Below, piece by piece: positions 56,833 to 64,000 of a stretch of 64,000 nucleotides of DNA. The notes below the pieces were generated by a model. It made no database searches. It was not told where the DNA came from and saw nothing but the letters and a program-made list of their open reading frames with translations. Made by a program: the position numbers and the translations under genes. This DNA comes from Sphingobacterium endophyticum (GTDB lineage: Bacteria; Bacteroidota; Bacteroidia; Sphingobacteriales; Sphingobacteriaceae): positions 186,001 through 250,000 of the forward strand of contig NZ_SMMI01000003.1 in assembly GCF_009733535.1 (NCBI RefSeq), in the 5' to 3' direction. Each line of letters begins with the position of its first letter. The first letter of the stretch is position 1.

Positions 56833-59280
56833 ATGTTAAAGAATAACATCAAAATCGCTTGGCGAAACTTAAAGAATCAGGGGTTCTTTTCGATCATAAA
56901 GATTGGAGGCTTTGCAATAAGTATGGCAATCTGTCTTCTTATTGTTTTATATATCAAGCATGAACTTAGTTACGATAAGTTTTATAAGGATTCCAATCAG
57001 GTATTTCGTATCGTGGGCATGGTTACCAGGGACAACATTGTTCAGAAAGGGGTATCGATGCCGGCACCGGCAGGACCAGTTCTCAAAGAGGAATTCCCTG
57101 AAATCGTTGAGTCAGGAAGAGTGCTTTCTAACCCACTGTTCGGCGCAGGAAGCAATCAGGTGGCGACTACTGAAAATCCAGAACTATTTTCTGAAGAAGG
57201 TTTTTGCTTTGTGGATCAATCCATGTTTGATATTTTCCAATTAAATACAGTTTACGGCACATTAAAGCATGCTTTGGACAATCCAAGAACCATTGTTATT
57301 ACAAAAAGTAAGGCCGAGAAATTATTTCATTCTGATCCCATTGGAAAGTCTATTTACCTGAACAATGACAAATCAAATTATTATACCATAACTGCCGTTA
57401 TTGAAGATTTACCTTCTAATTCTAATTTTTATGGTTTTGATTTCTTTATGACCTTAAGTGGGCATGAACCCTACCCAGGTGAGAAGCAAAATTGGATGGC
57501 CTCCAATTATGCAACTTACTTTAAAGTTCGAGAAGGGACTGATATCAATCAATTGGAAGGAAAGATCAGCAAATCCTATATCGATGACCATTACCGACCT
57601 GCTGTAATTCAAGCAGGAATGGCAGTTAATGAGGAGATATGGAAATCAGCACGTATGACCTTACAGCCATTGAAAGATATCCACCTCCATTCTAAAGGTG
57701 TCCAAGAAAATAAAATCGAAACCCAAAATCGAGGGGATATTCAGATGGTCTATATCTTTGGAGGTATAGCAGCATTTATTTTATTTATTGCAATTATTAA
57801 TTTCATCAATTTATCCACTGCAAATGCAGCTTCACGAGCCAAAGAAGTTGGCGTAAGGAAAACCATCGGATCAGACAGAAAATCTTTAATCTATCAATTT
57901 ATGACAGAGTCACTCCTGTTTTCTGTGATTTCCATGCTCTTAGCATTATTTATTGCCTACCTGCTTTTACCTTATTTCAATAATATCTCAGGAAAATCGC
58001 TAATATATCCTTGGAAAAGTTTAGCCTTTATCCCTGGCATTCTAGGGTTTGGAATGTTGATCGGATTGATTTCTGGAATTTACCCTGCCCTGTATCTTTC
58101 AGGATTTAAGCCAATTTCAGTTCTTAAAGGTAATCTCAACCTTAAGTCCAGCAACAATTGGTTCCGTAATGGATTAGTTATCTTTCAATTTGTCACTTCT
58201 ATTATTTTAATCATTGGAACCTTGGTGATCAGCCAACAGGTACGATATATTTTACATAAGGACCTAGGATTCAATAAAGAACAGGTATTGGTTTTACGTG
58301 GAACAGGAACATTGGAGGGAAGGCAAAAAGCATTAAAAGAAGAATTAAAGGGAATTTCAACAGTTTCCTCGGTTTCCATTTCAGATTATTTACCGGTCAT
58401 GATGGATGCGGTAAAAAGAAATGGTAATTCGTATTGGATCGATGGAAGGCAAAATGAAGACGTCGGTGTTGGCGGGCAAAATTGGATTGTAGATGAAGAT
58501 TACATCAATACATTTGGGATAAAGTTAGAACAAGGCAGGAATTTCAATATGGAGATGCCAACAGACTCTGCTGCAGTCCTTGTTAACCAAAGTATGGTCA
58601 AAAAACTTGGCATCAAAAATCCAATAGGTACCAAAATTAGAAACTTTGCGACATTCACCATAATTGGTGTTGTAGAAGATTTCATTTTTGATAATATGAA
58701 AGGGGATGGAGTCAAGCCCTTGGCTTTGTTAATTGGTGGAAGTCCTAACATGATTTCCATTAAATTAAAAACAGAAAATTTAGAGAAGAGCATATCGGAA
58801 ATTACGAAAGTATGGAATTCCTTTTCACCTAATCAAAAAATACAGTACAGTTTCTTGGATGAAGGCTTTGAAGCACTGTATGCGGATGTGCAACGGACAA
58901 AGACAATCGTATCGATCTTTGCTGGATTTGCAATTTTCATAGCAATCCTCGGGCTCTTTGGCCTCGCAGCGTTTGTGACCCAACAAAGAACAAAAGAAAT
59001 TGGAATACGAAAAGTTTTGGGAGCCAGCCTTCCCGGGATTATTAAATTATTATCTACGGATTTTATCCGCCTTGTAATAATCGCAATTCTTATTGCCTCT
59101 CCTATAGGTTGGTGGGCTATGAATAAATGGCTACAGGACTTTAGTTATAGAACGAACATTTCTGCCTGGGTTTTTATTACCGCAGCCGGAATCAGCTTGT
59201 TGATCGCATTCGGAACGATATGTTATCATGCCCTAAAAATTGCCAAAATTAACCCTGTCCAAAGTCTGAAGGACGAATAA
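56833..59280 (+). CDS. FtsX/MacB-type ABC permease 6
   Basis: An 815-residue permease. Helix 1 about 18-40 (FSIIKIGGFAISMAICLLIV), coupling motifs RAKEVGVRKTIGSDRKS and RTKEIGIRKVLGASLP, C-terminus NPVQSLKDE. It begins 22 bases after permease 5 and ends 10 bases before permease 7. The longest of the visible set, with extra residues in both periplasmic domains. Confidence 0.87.
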   Translation: MLKNNIKIAWRNLKNQGFFSIIKIGGFAISMAICLLIVLYIKHELSYDKFYKDSNQVFRIVGMVTRDNIVQKGVSMPAPAGPVLKEEFPEIVESGRVLSNPLFGAGSNQVATTENPELFSEEGFCFVDQSMFDIFQLNTVYGTLKHALDNPRTIVITKSKAEKLFHSDPIGKSIYLNNDKSNYYTITAVIEDLPSNSNFYGFDFFMTLSGHEPYPGEKQNWMASNYATYFKVREGTDINQLEGKISKSYIDDHYRPAVIQAGMAVNEEIWKSARMTLQPLKDIHLHSKGVQENKIETQNRGDIQMVYIFGGIAAFILFIAIINFINLSTANAASRAKEVGVRKTIGSDRKSLIYQFMTESLLFSVISMLLALFIAYLLLPYFNNISGKSLIYPWKSLAFIPGILGFGMLIGLISGIYPALYLSGFKPISVLKGNLNLKSSNNWFRNGLVIFQFVTSIILIIGTLVISQQVRYILHKDLGFNKEQVLVLRGTGTLEGRQKALKEELKGISTVSSVSISDYLPVMMDAVKRNGNSYWIDGRQNEDVGVGGQNWIVDEDYINTFGIKLEQGRNFNMEMPTDSAAVLVNQSMVKKLGIKNPIGTKIRNFATFTIIGVVEDFIFDNMKGDGVKPLALLIGGSPNMISIKLKTENLEKSISEITKVWNSFSPNQKIQYSFLDEGFEALYADVQRTKTIVSIFAGFAIFIAILGLFGLAAFVTQQRTKEIGIRKVLGASLPGIIKLLSTDFIRLVIIAILIASPIGWWAMNKWLQDFSYRTNISAWVFITAAGISLLIAFGTICYHALKIAKINPVQSLKDE

Positions 59281-59290
59281 ATTTTAATTT

Positions 59291-61678
59291 ATGAATACAC
59301 TAAAAATAGCATTTAGAAACATTAGGAAAAACAGGGGATTTGCTATCATTAATATTGCGAGTTTAGCATTAGGAATAACTTGTTTTTTGTTATTGTCAGC
59401 TTATGTTTACCATGAGCTTACTTATGACAGATTTCTATCGAATTCGGACCGCATTTCGATGGTGACATCTGGGGTGAAGGCTGCAGACGACGAAGATTAT
59501 CAATATTGGTCTGTTACTCCTACAGCCTTAGCTCCTGAGTTTGAAAAGGAGTTTCCAGAAATTGAAAAAGCTGTTAGGATGTACAATTACAACGATGCTG
59601 CACTTGTTGAAAAAGGTTCAGAAACGATTAAGGAAAATGGATTAAAATATGTTGACTCAGACTTCTTAAAGGTATTGGATTACAAAATCTTGGAAGGAAA
59701 TTCGAATTCACCACTCGCTAATCCTAGCGATATCGTTATTACTGAAAAATTAGCGAAGAAATATTTTCCAAACACCAATCCTATTGGAAAAACATTAGTT
59801 GTCGATAACACTCCTTGGAGGGTCTCTGCCATCATTGAGGATTTGCCAACATTTACGGAAATTAAATTTACTGCACTTCTTTCAAACAAAGGTCTTGAAA
59901 GGTATAAACAGACACAATGGGGTTCTGCAAATGATTTAACCTTTTTATTGTTAAAGAATAACATAGATACAAAGGCTTTTCAAAGCAAGGTTGACCGCTT
60001 CGCAAACGAAAAATTTAAAGAAGAAGCGAAAGCTGGATTTACTATTAAATTCAATATCGAACAGATTCAAGATATTCATTTACATTCAAAGGCTGCAGGA
60101 TCTGGAAACATGACCTATATCTATATTTTTGCTTTTCTCGGATTTGCCTTATTGGTTATTTCTGCTGTGAATTTTACAAACTTATCTTTATCCCATGCTA
60201 CTGAAAGAGCAAAAGAAATAGCTGTCCGAAAGGTATTGGGTGCTGCAAGAAAATTAGTTTTTAAACAATTTATTAGAGAAGGTGCCGTGATGGTTGGACT
60301 TGCATTGATTATTGGCTTAGTTTCAACATGGTTTTTATTGCCGATATTCAGCGCTTATATTGCTGTTCCCATAAAATTAAATATCTGGACAAATCCTATT
60401 TTTTATATTTCTATGTTAGGATTTTTTATAATCCTAAACTTCCTAGCCTCCGGATGGCCAGCCTGGGTTATTTCACATTTTAAGCCGATAAATGTTATTA
60501 AAGGTCAACTTAAATCAAATTATGCTAAATTCTCAGTTGCTAAAATTCTAATTACTTTTCAATATTGCATCTCGATTTTTTTGGTGATATGCACCTTATT
60601 TGCCTTTAGGCAGATGCAATTTATTCAGACTAAGGATACAGGTTTGAACCGTTCGCAGATCCTCGTGCTGGATGGTGATATCTGGAAAAATATAGAGCGA
60701 GAAACAATGAAAAACGAATTAATGAAACTCAGTAGCATCAAAAATGTATCTGCTTCTTATGATTCACCTGTCAATATACAAGGAGGATATTCGCTACAAA
60801 CAGCCGAAGGAAAACAAGCAAATTTCAAAATGGATATAACGGCCATACCTATTGAAAGAGATTTCTTAAGCACCTTTGACATCCCCATAATTGCGGGAGA
60901 AAATTTGAATGAAACCGATATTATAAAAGCTAAAGATACCTCAGTCAATAGATCAGTTGCTATTATCATTAATAAATTAACTGTTGAAAAAATTGGTTGG
61001 ACTCCTCAAGAAGCTATAGGTAAACAAGTTCATATCAATGGACGAAAAGGGCCTGTAAAAGCTGTCGTTGATAATTTTAACTTTGCCTCTTTGCGTGAAG
61101 AGGTCAGGCCAGTTGCTTTATTTCCTGAATATAATTATTTCGGTAATATTTTCGTGAAATTGGAGGCTAATGCCAATTCTAAACAAGCCATTCAAGAAAT
61201 CGAATCTGTTGTCAAAAAACTCAAACCTAATGCTCCTTTTGAATACCATTTTTTGGATGAAGATTATGCAGATCTCTATAAACAGGAACAACAAACAACC
61301 AAAATCATGCAGTTATTCGCCTTGGTAACAGTAAGCATCGCCTGCATCGGATTATTTGCAATTTCCGCTTATGCTGCTCAGCAACGCGTTAAAGAAATAG
61401 GAATTCGAAAAGTCTTGGGAGCTTCGGTTGCTAAGTTAGTGGGATTATTGACCAATGACTTTATTAAACTAGTCCTGATTGCGTTTATTATCACAGTTCC
61501 ACTTGGCTATTTAGCCATGGATAAATGGCTGGCGAACTTCGCTTACCACATTCATCTGGAATGGTGGATTTTTGTAATCGCCGGTTTAGTAACTCTTGTC
61601 ATTTCTTTCTTAACAATAGCTGGACAAGCATTCAAAGCCGCAAGAGCCAATCCAATCTATAGTCTGAAAGATGAATAA
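59291..61678 (+). CDS. FtsX/MacB-type ABC permease 7
   Basis: A 795-residue permease. Helix 1 about 17-40 (FAIINIASLALGITCFLLLS), coupling motifs RAKEIAVRKVLGAARKL and RVKEIGIRKVLGASVA, C-terminus NPIYSLKDE. It is followed by a 107-base gap with a dispersed repeat copy and no visible terminator or enhancer. Confidence 0.87.
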   Translation: MNTLKIAFRNIRKNRGFAIINIASLALGITCFLLLSAYVYHELTYDRFLSNSDRISMVTSGVKAADDEDYQYWSVTPTALAPEFEKEFPEIEKAVRMYNYNDAALVEKGSETIKENGLKYVDSDFLKVLDYKILEGNSNSPLANPSDIVITEKLAKKYFPNTNPIGKTLVVDNTPWRVSAIIEDLPTFTEIKFTALLSNKGLERYKQTQWGSANDLTFLLLKNNIDTKAFQSKVDRFANEKFKEEAKAGFTIKFNIEQIQDIHLHSKAAGSGNMTYIYIFAFLGFALLVISAVNFTNLSLSHATERAKEIAVRKVLGAARKLVFKQFIREGAVMVGLALIIGLVSTWFLLPIFSAYIAVPIKLNIWTNPIFYISMLGFFIILNFLASGWPAWVISHFKPINVIKGQLKSNYAKFSVAKILITFQYCISIFLVICTLFAFRQMQFIQTKDTGLNRSQILVLDGDIWKNIERETMKNELMKLSSIKNVSASYDSPVNIQGGYSLQTAEGKQANFKMDITAIPIERDFLSTFDIPIIAGENLNETDIIKAKDTSVNRSVAIIINKLTVEKIGWTPQEAIGKQVHINGRKGPVKAVVDNFNFASLREEVRPVALFPEYNYFGNIFVKLEANANSKQAIQEIESVVKKLKPNAPFEYHFLDEDYADLYKQEQQTTKIMQLFALVTVSIACIGLFAISAYAAQQRVKEIGIRKVLGASVAKLVGLLTNDFIKLVLIAFIITVPLGYLAMDKWLANFAYHIHLEWWIFVIAGLVTLVISFLTIAGQAFKAARANPIYSLKDE

Positions 61679-61727
61679 AAATAAATTAACATAAAATTTA
61701 AGATCTAACTTTTCTCGGCTCTTTTGC

Positions 61728-61774
61728 CTTATGTCTTCTGTCTTGTGTCTAACGTCTAACTTCTTAAATCTAAC
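61728..61774. repeat. Dispersed degenerate intergenic repeat, copy 4
   Basis: CTTATGTCTTCTGTC-TTGTGTCTAACGTCTAAC and then TTCTTAAATCTAAC fill most of the gap between permeases 7 and 8. Nearly the same as copy 2 at 36964. Confidence 0.6.
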
Positions 61775-61785
61775 AAAACCACCCC

Positions 61786-64000
61786 ATGAAAAATATCAAT
61801 CTAATTATTAGAAAATTATGGAAGAACAAGATGTTCGCCTTTTTGAACATTATTGGATTAGCCATTGGCATTAGTGCATGTTGGATTGTTTTTAGAATTG
61901 TAAATTATGAATTCAGTTTTGACAAACATCATCCGAACCAAGAAAAGATATTTAAAGTTTTCGGAGTGTTTGATGAGGTGAGTTCTACAGATTATTTTGA
62001 TGGGGTGCCGACCCCTCTTTCAAGGTATATTAAAGAAAATCTCAGTACCGTAGAATATACGGTCCCCATCAATAAAAAACACTTTCCAATTATTAGTAAT
62101 ACCTCTGATTCTAAAGATCCGATATTAATTGAGGATCAGCAAAACATCGTTGAAACAACTTCTGATTATTTTAAGATGGTTCCTTATGAATGGATTGCAG
62201 GAAATCAAGAGCGTGTATTTCAACATCCTAACGAGGTGGTACTAACAGCTTCGAGAGCTAAGGAGTATTTCCCAAATGTGGAGTTAAAAGATCTTGTTGG
62301 AAAGACTTTGAAATATGATACCTTGATGTACTCCATTGCAGGTGTTGTAAAAGATTTGGAACATCCCAGTAGCTTTCTGGCTAAAGAATTTATGAATGTT
62401 TCAAGTAATGACTGGAATAGTGATAATTGGCTAACCTTTATGTCAGATTACACCTTGTTCGTTCAATTAAAGGACCTGAATAGCAAAAGTTCTTTTGTTG
62501 ATCAAGCAAGTAAGAAGGTTTTTGAAATGACAAATGAGGAGTTTAGTAAATCAGATTCAAAAGCAAGGGTTGGAATTACAGCATTAGCGGATGTGCATTT
62601 TGACCAGAACCTACAAGACAGCACAAATATTAAAATACTATATGGGTTGATTGGTATTGGGATTTTCTTAATGCTACTAGCAACTATTAACTATATTAAC
62701 TTAACAACTGCACAGGTTCCTTATAGGGCAAAAGAAATCGGAATCCGAAAAACTTTGGGAGAACAACCATTTGATGTTAGTAAATCATTTTTCTTTGAAA
62801 CTTTTATTATCACAGCTATTGCACTATTACTTTCCCTCCCACTGACTAAAATCTTTGAAAAAACTTTTGCCTCCTTTCTGCCAGCCAACATAAACTCATT
62901 TTCGGATCAATGGCCGGTTATCCTATTTATATTGGCGCTATTGATTATAATCACATTTATTGCAAGTATATATCCTGTATATTTAATCAATAAGGTTCAA
63001 ATATCGGAAGTCATTAAAATGAAGGGGATAGGCAAACTTTCCTTAGGGAGTATCTCTTTACGCAAAGTGTTAATTGTATTCCAATTTATTATTGCCCAAA
63101 TATTCGTGATAGCCACTTTTATTATGGGACTGCAAATGAAACATACCATGAAATCTGATTTAGGATTTAATTATAATGCGATCGTGACCTTTCAATTACC
63201 ATTCAAAAAACATCAAAATAGTGATGTAGATCCGTATGTTTTTAAATCTGCTGTAGAAAAGCATAGCCAAGTAGAAGGTGTATCTCTTGGCCATTTTCCA
63301 TTGAGCAATGACCATTGGGGGAATAATGTCTCCACGGCATCAGACACTGGTGAAGTAAAGGTGAATATGCCTATAAAGTTTATTGACAATGACTATTTAA
63401 AAGTTTATAAAATTAAATTACTAGCAGGAAGGCCTATGACTATTGCAGATACCAGTTCGGGAGTGATCCTCAACAAAATTGCTATTGAAGAATTGGGGTT
63501 CCGCACTCCAACAGATGCTATAGGCAAGCCAGTTCAAACTTATGGCAAGGACAGAACAATAACCGGAGTAGTTGAAGACTTCAATAGTAAAACCCTTCAT
63601 TCCGAAAAAAAGAGTATTGCGCTATTAACATCTGCATACAGAGGTCAGCTGCAAAGGGCCTCCATAAAATTGAAAGATGACCCTAAAACATGGAAATCAA
63701 GTTTAGAAACAATTGAAAAAGAATGGAAAACAATATATCCAAATGCTCCTTTTGCTTTTGAGTTTTATGATCAGAAAATGCGTCAATTCTATGAAAGTGA
63801 TTATAAGTTTTCCAAGATTATCAATCTTTCCACAGGGATCACCATTTTATTAAGTTGTTTAGGTTTAATCAGCTTAGTTACTATCTCTACTGCTCAAAGA
63901 ACTAAGGAAATTGGTATCCGAAAAGTTCTTGGAAGTACGATTGCAGGAATAGTTGGTCTTCTATCAAAAGACTATTTGAAACTCATTTTTATATCGATTT
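61786..64000 (+). CDS. FtsX/MacB-type ABC permease 8, cut by window end
   Basis: An open frame from ATG 61786 to the window edge, about 738 residues. It starts MKNINLIIRKLWKNKMFAFL with helix 1 about 18-40 (NIIGLAIGISACWIVFRI). The first coupling motif is RAKEIGIRKTLGEQPFD (about residues 315-331), and the second, RTKEIGIRKVLGSTIAG, lies near the edge, so only the last two helices and tail are missing. Same family and direction as the seven before it. Confidence 0.88.
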   Translation, partial: MKNINLIIRKLWKNKMFAFLNIIGLAIGISACWIVFRIVNYEFSFDKHHPNQEKIFKVFGVFDEVSSTDYFDGVPTPLSRYIKENLSTVEYTVPINKKHFPIISNTSDSKDPILIEDQQNIVETTSDYFKMVPYEWIAGNQERVFQHPNEVVLTASRAKEYFPNVELKDLVGKTLKYDTLMYSIAGVVKDLEHPSSFLAKEFMNVSSNDWNSDNWLTFMSDYTLFVQLKDLNSKSSFVDQASKKVFEMTNEEFSKSDSKARVGITALADVHFDQNLQDSTNIKILYGLIGIGIFLMLLATINYINLTTAQVPYRAKEIGIRKTLGEQPFDVSKSFFFETFIITAIALLLSLPLTKIFEKTFASFLPANINSFSDQWPVILFILALLIIITFIASIYPVYLINKVQISEVIKMKGIGKLSLGSISLRKVLIVFQFIIAQIFVIATFIMGLQMKHTMKSDLGFNYNAIVTFQLPFKKHQNSDVDPYVFKSAVEKHSQVEGVSLGHFPLSNDHWGNNVSTASDTGEVKVNMPIKFIDNDYLKVYKIKLLAGRPMTIADTSSGVILNKIAIEELGFRTPTDAIGKPVQTYGKDRTITGVVEDFNSKTLHSEKKSIALLTSAYRGQLQRASIKLKDDPKTWKSSLETIEKEWKTIYPNAPFAFEFYDQKMRQFYESDYKFSKIINLSTGITILLSCLGLISLVTISTAQRTKEIGIRKVLGSTIAGIVGLLSKDYLKLIFISI

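Overview
The window is from a low-GC Bacteroidota chromosome, most likely Sphingobacteriaceae and probably a Sphingobacterium-like species. The evidence is the AT-rich base composition, Bacteroidota-type promoters (TAnnTTTG boxes), the sequence style of RpoB/RpoC/EF-Tu, large two-domain FtsX permeases in tandem, and an Ebo gene cluster. I ran no database search; family calls are by recognition of motifs and gene order.

Layout. (1) 1-9680, + strand: a 3-keto-sugar block (unidentified partial gene, xylose-isomerase-like TIM barrel, Gfo/Idh oxidoreductase, DUF1080 lipoprotein) running with only 25 bases of gap into a complete eboABCDEF cluster. (2) 9775-12094: a 513-residue protein of unknown function and a CatB-type xenobiotic acetyltransferase. 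(3) 12250-17498: a hexuronate unit, with MFS transporter, uxuA and an SDR-type fructuronate reductase on the - strand diverging from kdgK-eda on the + strand; together they take fructuronate to pyruvate and glyceraldehyde 3-phosphate. A 20-base palindrome sits between the two arms. (4) 17504-35496, - strand: an MgtC-like protein, then the core information block. In transcription order this is tRNA-Thr(TGT), Tyr(GTA), Gly(TCC), Thr(GGT), tuf, tRNA-Trp, secE, nusG, then three unrelated genes (NagX-like acyltransferase, GH18 glycosidase, FG-GAP repeat protein), then rplK, rplA, rplJ, rplL, rpoB, rpoC. (5) 35785-37462: an outer-membrane barrel and what looks like a core-deleted methyltransferase relative.

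(6) 37487-64000, the most interesting part: a NtrC-type two-component system (histidine kinase and sigma-54 activator) in one operon with a TolC-like channel, diverging from a MacA-like adaptor, an FtsX/MacB-type permease and a single ABC ATPase, followed by a 95-residue one-helix membrane protein and seven more full-size FtsX permeases (the last cut by the window end). Four promoter regions in this block share one architecture. Each has a pair of palindromes TGTTCG-N4-CGAACA whose centres are 21-22 bases apart, and a TTGGCA (-24-like) element whose GG lies 62-63 bases from the nearer palindrome. I infer that the NtrC-like protein binds these as enhancer sites and, with sigma-54, switches on its own operon, the adaptor-permease-ATPase operon and two further permease operons: one regulon for a tripartite export machine with a swappable set of permeases. 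The ligand is not evident from the sequence.

A degenerate repeat (GTCTAAC / CTAACTACTAAC words) recurs at four intergenic 3' ends (about 12.2, 37.0, 46.2 and 61.7 kb).
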